From assembly GCA_021736615.1 (NCBI GenBank), contig JAIPFN010000245.1:1-9083 (forward strand): a DNA stretch of 9,083 nt. The letters run 5' to 3'. This DNA comes from Phycisphaerae bacterium. GTDB taxonomy: Bacteria > Planctomycetota > Phycisphaerae > Sedimentisphaerales > Anaerohalosphaeraceae. A program made the translations under genes and the position numbers. Under the pieces are notes generated by a model, which was given only the letters and a program-made list of their open reading frames with translations, was not told the origin of the DNA and did not search any database. Positions 1 to 6,302 of the stretch are shown one piece after another (positions within the stretch are counted from its first letter, which is position 1; each line of letters begins with the position of its first letter).

Positions 1-648
1 TGCAATTTCTGCAAGAATGCTTGCCCCTTTTGCCGTCTGAAGGACCAGTTCGGTTGCGGTATCTTCGGTCAAACCCAGTTTCTGGGCGGATTTTATCATT
101 TCTTCCATCAGCAAAAAGAAGTACGCCGGGCCGGATCCGCTTATTGCGGTGACGGCGTCGATGAGGTCCTCATCGTCGTCCATTACAGCTTTTCCGATAG
201 GCGAGAAAATTTCCAGTGCGTTTTGCATTGTATTATCGGAAGCGTTAGGCGAGTATAATCCGCTCATTCCTTCCGAAACCAGCGACGGGGTGTTTGGCAT
301 GACCCGAATGATTTGTACATTGCCGAGTGTTTTCGAGATCGTGTCGACGGTGATCCCGGCGGCGATGGAAATAACTACGGAATTTTCCTTGATGCTGCTC
401 TTTATTTCTTCCAGCACGGACGCCATGACCTGGGGTTTTACGCTCAGGACGATAATATCGGCTTTCTGGACGATAGCGGTGTTATTTGAAACGCCGGTAA
501 CTCCATACATCTTAAATAGTTCGATGATTCGATCACCGCTGATATCGCTAACCATAACATCGGCCGGTGCAAACTGACCGGCCTGAATGATTCCATTTAT
601 AATGGCCTGCGCCATGTTTCCGGCGCCTATAAAACCAATTGACGACAT
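1..648 (-). CDS. proC: Pyrroline-5-carboxylate reductase (partial, C-terminus cut by window edge)
   Basis: Cytoplasmic enzyme that reduces 1-pyrroline-5-carboxylate to proline with NAD(P)H, the last step of proline synthesis. 216 codons are visible from the ATG at 648. The N-terminus MSSIGFIGAGNMAQAI carries the Rossmann GxGxxx(A/G) nucleotide-binding motif. The stretches LSVKPQVM and IRVMPNTPSLV are typical of the family. AISGSGPAYFF near residue 180 matches the conserved signature of the C-terminal dimerisation/active-site domain. Family members are usually about 260-280 residues, so roughly the last 50-60 are outside the window. An AAGGGG ribosome-binding site lies 6-7 bases before the ATG. 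The gene diverges from the beta-propeller gene at 753. No disruption is seen. Identification is firm from the motifs. Confidence 0.95.
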   Translation of the reverse strand, partial: MSSIGFIGAGNMAQAIINGIIQAGQFAPADVMVSDISGDRIIELFKMYGVTGVSNNTAIVQKADIIVLSVKPQVMASVLEEIKSSIKENSVVISIAAGITVDTISKTLGNVQIIRVMPNTPSLVSEGMSGLYSPNASDNTMQNALEIFSPIGKAVMDDDEDLIDAVTAISGSGPAYFFLLMEEMIKSAQKLGLTEDTATELVLQTAKGASILAEIA

Positions 649-657
649 TTTTTCCCC

Positions 658-686
658 TTGTAAAGTAATAAATTAAGGTTTATCAT
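658..686 (+). promoter_or_regulatory. Candidate sigma-70-type promoter in the divergent proC / propeller gap
   Basis: TTGTAA at 658-663 and TATCAT at 681-686 are separated by 17 bases and point toward the gene at 753. The same AT-rich stretch read on the other strand contains TATGAT (687-682), a possible -10 for proC, but no good -35 was found for it. The match is only moderate and the 5' leader would be about 60 bases. Confidence 0.3.
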
Positions 687-752
687 ATTAAGCGAAATTC
701 TGTGAAAGTAAACTGAAAACTGGATTGATTTGATTTTTTATAAGGAAAGAAA

Positions 753-1697
753 ATGCATGATCTGCGGCCGATAAGATTTTTGGGTTTTTCAATGAGATTT
801 TCGATGCTTGCCGTTTTGGCGATTTTGTTTGTTTTTTCCAGTGGGGTTGCATCGGAAGTTTCTCACCGCTTCCTGAAATCCGGCTGGTTGTCGCAGGCGA
901 TTTCTATCGTCGATAAGGACGGCAAGGTCGAGTGGGAGTATCCCACCAAAGCAGAGACTACTGACTCGTGGTATCTGCCCGGCGGCAAGATCATCTTCAG
1001 TCATAAGAACGGCGTTACGCTTATGGGCAAAGACAAGGTTGCGATCTGGACTTATGACGCGCCCAAGGGTAAGGAGAACCATTCGTGTCAGCCGATAGAG
1101 GACGGCAAGTTTCTTGTCGCCGAAAATGGAAACGGAGCCTGGATCGTTGAGCTTGACTCCAAGGGAAAAGTTGCCAAAAAGATAAAGGTATCCGACCGCA
1201 AAGACGGACGCCATGCATACCGCCAGATTCGAAAGACGGCGAAAGGGACATATCTTACAACGGTAATGACCGAAAATAAAACATACGAATGGGACGCCGA
1301 CGGTAAGCTTTTGCGAACATTTCCTAACGGCCATTATGTCGCGATCAGGCTGAAAAACGGCAATACGCTGACATCGGGAAATCCGCTTAAAAAGGGCTGG
1401 CACATTGCAGAGTTCGATCCAAAAGGCAAGGTCGTGTGGTCGCTGAAAGACGAGGACAGTATCGGCCTGCATATTAATATGGTCTGCGGATTGCAGCGGC
1501 TGGATAACGGAAATACTGTCGTAACAAACCTCGTCCACGGAAATGGCAGCGACCCGAATGCTCCGCAGGTATTCGAGATAACCCCGGACAAAAAAGTTGT
1601 ATGGACGGTCAAGAACCCAAAGCTAAACAGAATTGCCTCGATACAGATACTTGACTCAAAGGATGGGAAGATAGACAATACCAAGCAACAGAGGTAG
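753..1697 (+). CDS. Exported beta-propeller protein (PQQ-like/arylsulfotransferase-like repeats), function unknown
   Basis: 314-residue protein with an N-terminal secretion signal: MRFSMLAVLAILFVF followed by small residues and a likely cleavage after VAS (residues 32-34). It is probably periplasmic or outside the cell. The mature part is built of propeller-type repeats alternating a 'DxxGKVxW' strand (VDKDGKVEWEY 53-63; EFDPKGKVVW 220-229; ITPDKKVVW 276-284) with a 'LxNGNTLxxx' strand (LKNGNTLTSG 200-209; LDNGNTVVTN 250-259). It also has the motif ENHSCQP (108-114). This pattern is seen in uncharacterised bacterial proteins often labelled PQQ-like or arylsulfotransferase-like propellers. I see no basis for assigning an enzyme activity. 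The ATG at 753 has AAGGAAAG just upstream. The ATG at 792 (residue 14) would give a more standard signal peptide but has no clear ribosome-binding site. The 92-residue gene follows 25 bases downstream, probably in the same transcript. Confidence 0.75.
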   Translation: MHDLRPIRFLGFSMRFSMLAVLAILFVFSSGVASEVSHRFLKSGWLSQAISIVDKDGKVEWEYPTKAETTDSWYLPGGKIIFSHKNGVTLMGKDKVAIWTYDAPKGKENHSCQPIEDGKFLVAENGNGAWIVELDSKGKVAKKIKVSDRKDGRHAYRQIRKTAKGTYLTTVMTENKTYEWDADGKLLRTFPNGHYVAIRLKNGNTLTSGNPLKKGWHIAEFDPKGKVVWSLKDEDSIGLHINMVCGLQRLDNGNTVVTNLVHGNGSDPNAPQVFEITPDKKVVWTVKNPKLNRIASIQILDSKDGKIDNTKQQR

Positions 1698-1722
1698 ATA
1701 CCGCAGCAAATTGAGGGAATAA

Positions 1723-2001
1723 GTGACAGAAGCGGAAAAAATTCAGACAGAAATATACAAACGCATGACTCCGATCGAGAAGCTTCAGGCCATGTGCGAT
1801 CTGTATAATACCGCCTATGCGATGAAAACGGGTTGGGTAAAGCAACTGCATTCGGAATGGACGGATAAACAGGTTGATGACGAGGTAATGGAGATTTTTC
1901 TGAACTCCGGTGAAGAAATGGAAAACTGTGATTTTCGATACCGGAAGGGTAGTGACGGGCGGTTTCGGCCTGTGAAACTGGAAAATATAAAAAAACTGTA
2001 A
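1723..2001 (+). CDS. Small uncharacterised protein with MTPxEKL motif
   Basis: 92-residue soluble protein with no signal peptide or membrane segment. The start is GTG at 1723, supported by GAGGG about 6-7 bases upstream. The core is IYKRMTPIEKLQAMCDLYNT, then a second helix (AMKTGWVKQLHSEWTDKQVDDEVMEIFL). This helix-helix pattern, with 'hpeWsdeqv...v..if' at the end of the second helix, resembles a widespread family of short bacterial proteins of unknown function ('MTPaqKL...ly..a..lk.agl+..hPdws...v...v'). A charged, glycine-containing tail (RYRKGSDGRFRPVKLENIKKL) extends beyond the usual core. It lies 25 bases after the propeller gene, consistent with co-transcription, although the two products seem to act in different compartments. 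No function can be assigned. Confidence 0.75.
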   Translation: MTEAEKIQTEIYKRMTPIEKLQAMCDLYNTAYAMKTGWVKQLHSEWTDKQVDDEVMEIFLNSGEEMENCDFRYRKGSDGRFRPVKLENIKKL

Positions 2002-2019
2002 ATTCTGGCTGAATATCAG

Positions 2020-2025
2020 TATAAT
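2020..2025 (+). promoter_or_regulatory. Candidate -10 box for lysA
   Basis: A perfect TATAAT hexamer lies 45 bases before the lysA ATG in an otherwise short AT-rich gap (2002-2069). The -35 region is poor: CTGTAA at 1996-2001 with an 18-base spacer is the best I see. No convincing terminator separates it from the preceding gene, so read-through into lysA is also possible. Confidence 0.35.
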
Positions 2026-2069
2026 GCCCGCTTTTGATAAATATTATTTGATTTTGACAGGTTTTTATT

Positions 2070-3347
2070 ATGGACAGATTTGATTACATTGATGGACAAC
2101 TTTTTGCTGAGGGCGTTGACGTTTCTCGCATTGCCGAGGAAGTTGGTACCCCGGTTTATATTTACAGTAAGGCCACTTTTCTTGAGCATCTTAATAAGAT
2201 CGAGGAAGCGTTTTCCGAGTTGGAAACTACTGTTTGTTTTTCGATCAAGGCATGCAGCAATATAAATATTTTAAAATTCATGGCCGAGGCAGGCAGCGGG
2301 TTCGACATTGTCAGCGGCGGCGAACTTTACCGCGCACAACAAGCCGGTGCCGACATGTCAAAGATAGTCTATGCAGGCGTCGGTAAGACAGACAAGGAAA
2401 TCCTTGAGGCTCTGCAGGCAGGTATCGGATATTTCAATATCGAATCTGAAGAAGAACTGGCTAACATCATCAAGATCGCAAAGGCTAACAATCTCAAGAC
2501 AAAGGCCGCTCTGCGTGTTAACCCGGATGTCGATTACGGGTCTAAAGCCATGACCAATACCGGTGTCAAGGATACCAAGTTTGGTGTCGATATCGAGCGT
2601 GCAAAGAAGGTTTTCCAGGAGTTCGGCAATGATGAGAACGTCGATCTGTGCGCTATCCATGTTCATCTTGGCTCCGAGGGTAAAAAGGCCGAGCCGTACA
2701 AGCAGGCTCTTGAAAAAATAGTCCCGCTGATCGATGAACTCCGCGGTGACGGTTTCCGCATCGAGGCGATAGATATGGGCGGCGGTTACGGTGCCGACTA
2801 TGAGACCGGTACCGCTCCTCCGGCTGCAAAGTATGCCGAGGCGATAGTTCCGATGCTGAAAGGCAAAGGACTTAAACTCATACTCGAACCGGGTGCGTCA
2901 GTTGCGGCTAACGCGGCGATAATGCTCACAAAGGTTCTGTACCTGAAAACCGGTCAGGAGAAAAAATTCGTCATTGTTGACGCCGGTATGAATGATCTTA
3001 TCCGACCGCCGCTATACGGTTCGTTCCACTTTATCTGGCCGGCAAAAGTCGAGGGCAATTTCATGCCGGGCAAACGCCAAAAGGATATGACGATCGGCGG
3101 AACAGAGGTTGTCGATGTTGTAGGTCCGATCTGTGAAAGCACTGATTTTCTGGCAACGGCTAGATCGCTGGCACCGGTAAAACGCGGCGATCTAATCGCC
3201 GTATTTACAGCAGGAGCATACGGGTATACGATGTCTAGTAACTACAATTCAAGGCCAATGCTGCCGGAAGTCCTCGTCGATGGGGACAGATTTACAGTGA
3301 TCAGAAAGCGTCAGAATTACGAAGACCTCGTGGAGCTGGAAAAATAG
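2070..3347 (+). CDS. lysA: Diaminopimelate decarboxylase
   Basis: PLP enzyme that decarboxylates meso-2,6-diaminopimelate to L-lysine, the final step of the DAP pathway. At 425 residues it has normal family length. The fold-type III barrel domain carries the PLP lysine K60 (CFSIKACSN), SGGEL 82-86, HVHLGS 197-202 (His stacking on PLP) and the phosphate-binding loop GGGYG 237-241. The C-terminal beta domain carries DLIRPPLYGSFH 309-320 (substrate-binding Arg312), the CESTD motif 355-359 with its catalytic Cys, and AGAYGY 381-386 with the PLP-contacting Tyr. One departure is that EPGR is usual where this protein has EPGAS (273-277), so Ala276 replaces the Arg. The start is ATG at 2070 with a modest ACAGG about 8 bases upstream. 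Ornithine/arginine decarboxylases share the fold, but the RPPLYGSFH and CESTD motifs favour LysA. Confidence 0.93.
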   Translation: MDRFDYIDGQLFAEGVDVSRIAEEVGTPVYIYSKATFLEHLNKIEEAFSELETTVCFSIKACSNINILKFMAEAGSGFDIVSGGELYRAQQAGADMSKIVYAGVGKTDKEILEALQAGIGYFNIESEEELANIIKIAKANNLKTKAALRVNPDVDYGSKAMTNTGVKDTKFGVDIERAKKVFQEFGNDENVDLCAIHVHLGSEGKKAEPYKQALEKIVPLIDELRGDGFRIEAIDMGGGYGADYETGTAPPAAKYAEAIVPMLKGKGLKLILEPGASVAANAAIMLTKVLYLKTGQEKKFVIVDAGMNDLIRPPLYGSFHFIWPAKVEGNFMPGKRQKDMTIGGTEVVDVVGPICESTDFLATARSLAPVKRGDLIAVFTAGAYGYTMSSNYNSRPMLPEVLVDGDRFTVIRKRQNYEDLVELEK

Positions 3348-3403
3348 AAAGTCTTTTTTGGGCTTTTTGTGGGTTTTTGATGCTAAAAAACGCAACTAAC
3401 GAC

Positions 3404-3431
3404 ATGGCCGGTCTTGTATAGGCCATTTTTT
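3404..3431 (+). terminator. Intrinsic terminator candidate after lysA
   Basis: The stem ATGGCC (3404-3409) pairs with GGCCAT (3421-3426) around an 11-base loop and is followed at once by a T tract ending at 3431. The stem is short for its loop, but position and U-tract fit a terminator between lysA and accB. Confidence 0.6.
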
Positions 3432-3432
3432 C

Positions 3433-3460
3433 TTGCATTCTACCGTTGAAAAGCTATACT
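3433..3460 (+). promoter_or_regulatory. Candidate promoter for accB-accC
   Basis: TTGCAT (3433-3438) and TATACT (3455-3460) are spaced by 16 bases and begin directly after the lysA terminator. A second overlapping option is TTGAAA (3446-3451) with TATATA (3470-3475) and an 18-base spacer. Either would give a short leader to the accB start at 3505, which has AAAGGA 8 bases upstream. The two overlapping options suggest that accBC has its own promoter. Confidence 0.5.
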
Positions 3461-3504
3461 TATCGCCGATATATAAAATAAACACCTAATAAAGGACTGG
3501 CCAT

Positions 3505-3957
3505 ATGTCAGAAATGAAGGATAAAGATTTAGCGAAAGTTAAAGAATTGATCGAGATCATGAAGGAAAATGATCTTGTCGAAATAGAAATAGCCGAAGGC
3601 GACAGCAAGATTCACCTCAAGCGTCCGCAGCCGCAGATGCAGGCTGCCCAGCAGATACCAATGGCTCAGCCGCTTGCCCCGGCTGCTGCTCCGGTTGCCC
3701 CAACCGAAGATAGCAATCTCAAGTTTATCACCTCCCCGATGGTCGGCACTTTCTATGGCGCACCCAGCCCGGATTCCGAACCGTATGTGAAAGTCGGCGA
3801 CCGTGTCGACGAGGGTACCGTTGTCTGCATTATTGAAGCGATGAAAGTGATGAACGAGATCAAAGCCGAGATGACCGGTACGGTCAAAGAGATCATGTGT
3901 CAGCCGGGACAAGCCATCGAGTTTGACGAAGTTCTCTTCAAGGTCAAACCGGACTAA
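3505..3957 (+). CDS. accB: Biotin carboxyl carrier protein of acetyl-CoA carboxylase
   Basis: Carries biotin between the biotin carboxylase and carboxyltransferase parts of acetyl-CoA carboxylase, the committed step of fatty acid synthesis. At 150 residues it has typical length. It has three parts: a charged helical N-terminal segment (1-40) ending in KIHLKRPQ, a flexible Pro/Ala/Gln linker (about 41-69), and a C-terminal biotinyl/lipoyl domain (about 73-149). The domain opens with SPMVGTFY (77-84) and carries the biotinylated lysine K114 in EAMKVMNEIKAE. The usual AMKM tetrapeptide reads AMKV here, a conservative change still compatible with biotinylation. ATG at 3505 follows AAAGGA with 8 bases between. 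accC lies 90 bases downstream, so the two subunits are very likely made from one transcript. Confidence 0.96.
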   Translation: MSEMKDKDLAKVKELIEIMKENDLVEIEIAEGDSKIHLKRPQPQMQAAQQIPMAQPLAPAAAPVAPTEDSNLKFITSPMVGTFYGAPSPDSEPYVKVGDRVDEGTVVCIIEAMKVMNEIKAEMTGTVKEIMCQPGQAIEFDEVLFKVKPD

Positions 3958-3958
3958 C

Positions 3959-3984
3959 TCAAACCGACCTGCCGGTCAGTTTGA
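3959..3984 (+). other. Stem-loop in the accB-accC spacer
   Basis: Beginning two bases after the accB stop codon, an inverted repeat pairs 3959-3969 with 3974-3984 (core AAACCGACC and GGTCAGTTT) around a TGCC loop, with one C-A mismatch. No T tract follows, so it does not look like a full terminator. A processing, stability or attenuation element between accB and accC is possible but unproven. Confidence 0.5.
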
Positions 3985-3986
3985 TA

Positions 3987-4018
3987 ATTACTAATTACGA
4001 ATTACTAATTACGAATTA
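3987..4018 (+). repeat. Tandem 14-bp (2 x 7-bp) repeat in the accB-accC spacer
   Basis: A 14-base unit, ATTACTAATTACGA, occurs twice in perfect tandem (3987-4000 and 4001-4014), followed by ATTAAGG. Each unit is itself two 7-base steps (ATTACTA, ATTACGA), so the tract is four near-identical heptamers plus a fifth degenerate one. It is A/T-rich and lies just before the accC ribosome-binding site. It resembles the short heptameric tandem repeats scattered in some bacterial genomes. Confidence 0.8.
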
Positions 4019-4039
4019 AGGAACCGGCTCCTTTGCCGG
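4018..4039 (+). promoter_or_regulatory. accC ribosome-binding site inside overlapping small stems
   Basis: The only strong Shine-Dalgarno sequence before accC, AAGGA (4018-4022), can pair with TCCTT (4029-4033) around a 6-base loop. The competing stem CCGGC (4024-4028) with GCCGG (4035-4039) cannot form at the same time and would leave AAGGA free. AAGGA is 10 bases before a TTG at 4033 but 25 bases before the ATG at 4048, so it also bears on which start is used. Stems are only 5 bp, so a regulatory role is speculative. Confidence 0.35.
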
Positions 4040-4047
4040 ACGATCTT

Positions 4048-5388
4048 ATGTTTTCAAGAATACTAATAGCTAACAGGGGCGAGATCGCCCTTCGAATAAT
4101 CCGTGCCTGTCAGGAACTTGGCGTCGAGACGGTCGCCGTTTTTTCACAAGCCGACAAAGACGCACCGTATGTTAGGATGGCAACCGAGGCAGTATGCATC
4201 GGCCCGCCAAACGCAAGTGCCAGCTATCTCAATATCCCGGCGATAATAAGTGCCGCTGAGATCACCGACGTTGAAGCGATCCACCCCGGTTACGGTTTCC
4301 TTGCAGAGAACGATCATTTCGCCGAGGTCTGTCGTGACTGCGGTATCGGTTTCATCGGACCGTCGCCCGAGGCTATGCGTAGTCTTGGCAATAAGATCGA
4401 GGCAAGGGAAATAGCAAAGAAAGCCAAAGTTGACGTTGTCCCCGGTTCCAGGGATGCCCTCCAAGACGAGGCCGAAGCGCTCAAGCTCGCAAACAAAATG
4501 GGATATCCAGTGATCCTCAAAGCTGCCGCAGGCGGCGGCGGTCGCGGTATGCGTGTTGTCCATAACGATATCAGTATGCACGGCGCTTTCGCAGCTGCCC
4601 GTTCCGAAGCCGAAGCCTGCTTTAATAATGGGACCCTCTTCATTGAAAAGTTTGTCGTAGAACCACGCCACGTCGAGGTGCAGGTTATGAGCGACAGTTA
4701 TGGCAATGCTGTGCATTTTTATGAAAGAGACTGCACGATTCAAAGGCGTCACCAGAAACTTATTGAAGAAGCTCCCTGCGGAATTCTCGACGAAAGGACA
4801 CGCGAAGAACTTTGCAAGGCGGCTATCCGGGTGGTTAAGCAGACTTCTTATGTCGGTGCCGCGACTGTTGAATTCCTGCTTGACAAAGATAAGAATTTCT
4901 ACTTCATCGAAGTAAACACACGCATTCAGGTCGAGCATCCTGTGACCGAGGTTGTCACCGGTCATGACCTTATCAAGTGGCAGCTTAAGGTCGCAAGCGG
5001 AGAGCGTATCGATGTTAAGCAGAAGGACATTAAGCTTAACGGTGCCGCAATCGAGTGCAGGATCAACGCCGAGGATCCGGCGAGGGATTTTGCTCCGAGT
5101 CCCGGTAAGATCGTAGAGTTTATCCCGCCGGGCGGTCCGGGGGTGCGACTTGACACGCACGTCCACCAGGGCTATATGATTCCGCCGTATTATGATTCTA
5201 TGATCGGCAAGCTGATCGTCCACCGAAACGACCGCGGCGACGCCATCAATACAATGAAGCGAGCACTGCGAGAGTTCACGATAAACCCTATTAAGACAAC
5301 GATACCGGTATGCCTGGGAATCCTCCGCCACAACCTCTTCGTCGAAAACAACATAGACACATCATTCATCGAAAAACACATGGGGTAG
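4048..5388 (+). CDS. accC: Acetyl-CoA carboxylase, biotin carboxylase subunit
   Basis: ATP-grasp enzyme that carboxylates the biotin on AccB using ATP and bicarbonate. At 446 residues it has family length, and numbering runs almost in step with the E. coli enzyme. It has the N-terminal [28 protein letters not shown] (79-88), K116 and K158 for ATP binding, the glycine-rich lid loop GGGGRGM (162-168), E275 and E288 for metal, and N290, R292 in [15 protein letters not shown]338 lies in ECRINAEDP. All catalytic residues are present. The start was set at ATG 4048 because family members begin M-F/L-x-R-I-L-I-A-N-R. An in-frame TTG at 4033, better placed for AAGGA at 4018, would add five residues (MPDDL). 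The gene ends HMG with TAG at 5386-5388, directly followed by a second in-frame TAG belonging to a REP repeat. accA and accD are not in the window. Confidence 0.95.
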   Translation: MFSRILIANRGEIALRIIRACQELGVETVAVFSQADKDAPYVRMATEAVCIGPPNASASYLNIPAIISAAEITDVEAIHPGYGFLAENDHFAEVCRDCGIGFIGPSPEAMRSLGNKIEAREIAKKAKVDVVPGSRDALQDEAEALKLANKMGYPVILKAAAGGGGRGMRVVHNDISMHGAFAAARSEAEACFNNGTLFIEKFVVEPRHVEVQVMSDSYGNAVHFYERDCTIQRRHQKLIEEAPCGILDERTREELCKAAIRVVKQTSYVGAATVEFLLDKDKNFYFIEVNTRIQVEHPVTEVVTGHDLIKWQLKVASGERIDVKQKDIKLNGAAIECRINAEDPARDFAPSPGKIVEFIPPGGPGVRLDTHVHQGYMIPPYYDSMIGKLIVHRNDRGDAINTMKRALREFTINPIKTTIPVCLGILRHNLFVENNIDTSFIEKHMG

Positions 5389-5411
5389 TAGCTTCGGCTT
5401 CCAGCCGAAAG
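5388..5411 (+). repeat. REP-like palindrome a (plus orientation)
   Basis: GTAGC foot followed by the hairpin TTCGGCT-TCC-AGCCGAA (stem 5393-5399 with 5403-5409, 7 perfect pairs, 3-base loop). It is the exact inverted copy of the repeat at 6303-6326. Its first base is the last base of the accC stop codon, and its TAG makes a second in-frame stop. Confidence 0.85.
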
Positions 5412-5428
5412 GTTTTTGAAATATAAGT

Positions 5429-5463
5429 CTCTCTATTCCAAGATGAAACTTTGGTCAAGAGAG
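5429..5463. other. Long imperfect stem-loop between REP a and REP b
   Basis: CTCTCT (5429-5434) pairs with AGAGAG (5458-5463). After a 3x3 internal loop, CCAAG (5438-5442) pairs with CTTTGG (5449-5454) with one bulged T. The terminal loop is ATGAAA. It is unrelated in sequence to the REPs and lies inside the first inverted REP pair. Confidence 0.5.
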
Positions 5464-5511
5464 TAAGCGGTGAATAGTAAGAAGAATATTTGTTAAATAA
5501 AGTTTACAGCA

Positions 5512-5534
5512 TGTCGGCTGGAAGCCTACGCTAC
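5512..5534 (-). repeat. REP-like palindrome b (minus orientation)
   Basis: Read on the minus strand it starts GTAGC and contains GTAGGCT-TCC-AGCCGAC, with one mismatch in the stem. Together with REP a it forms an inverted pair like the BIMEs of enterobacteria. With REP c it can form a longer hairpin, 19 of 22 positions matching. Confidence 0.75.
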
Positions 5535-5553
5535 GTGTAGACTAAGTTTTATC

Positions 5554-5577
5554 GTAGCCTCGGCTTCCAGCTGAAAG
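5554..5577 (+). repeat. REP-like palindrome c (plus orientation)
   Basis: GTAGC foot and hairpin TCGGCT-TCC-AGCTGA (one G-T pair). It differs from REP a at two of 24 positions. It is the closest REP upstream of the transposase reading frame, 44 bases before the ATG. Confidence 0.8.
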
Positions 5578-5621
5578 TTTTTTTATTACATTGTGTTTTG
5601 TTAAGCATATTGGAGAATACT

Positions 5622-6236
5622 ATGTGTTCTGAGATTCGCAACAAAGGTTTGAGAATCCGATATGGCTTTTTTCCGCATTGGGAAATGGATGGAGGCACTT
5701 ATTTCGTTACTTTCAGACTAGATGATTCGCTGCCGGATTCGGTTGTTCGGGCATATCGATTTGAACGTGAGAATATAATTAGCACAGCAACTTAGCTCAA
5801 CCGTGATCTGACTGAAAATGAGTCTGACAAGCTGCGTAAACTTTATTCAGATAGAATAGAATCACATCTTGATTTCGGTCTGGGGGCTTGTCATTTAAAA
5901 AAAGAAGCGATAGCCGAGCTTGTTAAGAATGCTTTGTTGTATTTTGACGGTGAACGTTATAAACTCGCCGCATGGTGCATTATGCCGAATCATGTTCACG
6001 TAGTCTTCAGGCCTTTTGAAGGCTGTATTTTGGAAAGAATACTTCATTCCTGGAAATCCTATACGGCAAATAAAGCCAATGAGATGCTTGGGCTTGAAGG
6101 TTATTTCTGGCAAAAAGAATACTATGACCATCTGGTAAGAAATGGAACCAAGTTCATTCGGATGGTAGAGTACGTACTGGACAATCCTCAAAAGGCAGGC
6201 CTACAGGACTGGCCTTGGGTAGGGCTATGTGTTTAA
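5622..6236 (+). pseudogene. REP-associated tyrosine transposase (IS200-like Y1/HUH), broken by one in-frame TAG
   Basis: Reading from ATG 5622 (GGAG 6 bases upstream) gives one continuous frame of 204 codons ending at 6236, except for a TAG at 5793-5795 (codon 58). Before the stop lies the first beta strand, TYFVTFRLDDSLPD. After it come GLGACHLKK and the metal-binding HUH motif MPNHVHVVF (His124, His126). Then follow ILHSWKSYTA and FWQKEYYDHLVR with the candidate nucleophile Tyr167/Tyr168, and VEYVLDNPQKAGL. These are hallmarks of the Y1 transposase family and specifically of RAYT proteins, which mobilise REP sequences by single-strand cleavage. No frameshift or other stop is present, so the lesion is a single nonsense codon, suggesting recent inactivation. 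Both visible fragments lack half of the fold. The 5' fragment ends after 57 residues. The 3' fragment has no credible start or ribosome-binding site. Confidence 0.88.
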
Positions 6237-6247
6237 ATTTGGCATAT

Positions 6248-6271
6248 GCAGCGTCGGCTTCCAGTCGATAT
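6248..6271 (+). repeat. REP-like palindrome d (plus orientation, diverged)
   Basis: The foot is GCAGC instead of GTAGC, with hairpin core CGGCT-TCC-AGTCG. The flanks GCATAT (6242-6247) and ATATGC (6268-6273) add an outer stem that the other copies lack. It forms an inverted pair with REP e. Confidence 0.7.
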
Positions 6272-6302
6272 GCTTTAAAATAAAACAATCCAATCCAAAT
6301 AG

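Noticed and set aside
149..577. 142-codon plus-strand reading frame
   Set aside because: It lies antisense over proC, whose motifs (GAGNMA, SGSGPAYFF) are unmistakable. The plus-strand product is low-complexity and recognised as nothing.
789..1538. 249-codon minus-strand reading frame over the propeller gene
   Set aside because: It is an antisense shadow. The plus strand has a signal peptide, a ribosome-binding site and repeat motifs, while the minus strand has none of these.
2054..2059. TTGACA as a -35 box for lysA
   Set aside because: It is a perfect hexamer but lies only 10 bases before the ATG, so no -10 can fit between it and the start. Its ACA with the following GG more likely overlaps the ribosome-binding site.
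3348..3400. T-rich stretch after lysA as a separate terminator
   Set aside because: Several T runs occur, but the only pairing (TTTTT with AAAAA) is a weak A/T stem. The hairpin at 3404-3431 is the better candidate.
4144..5331. 395-codon minus-strand reading frame over accC
   Set aside because: Despite its length it is exactly antisense to the highly conserved accC and shows no domain motif. Long antisense frames are common opposite codon-biased genes.
5934..6236. Separate 100-residue transposase gene
   Set aside because: It is in the same frame as the segment from 5622 and continues the same protein after the TAG. Its TTG start has no ribosome-binding site and it would lack the first beta strand, so it is treated as part of one pseudogene.
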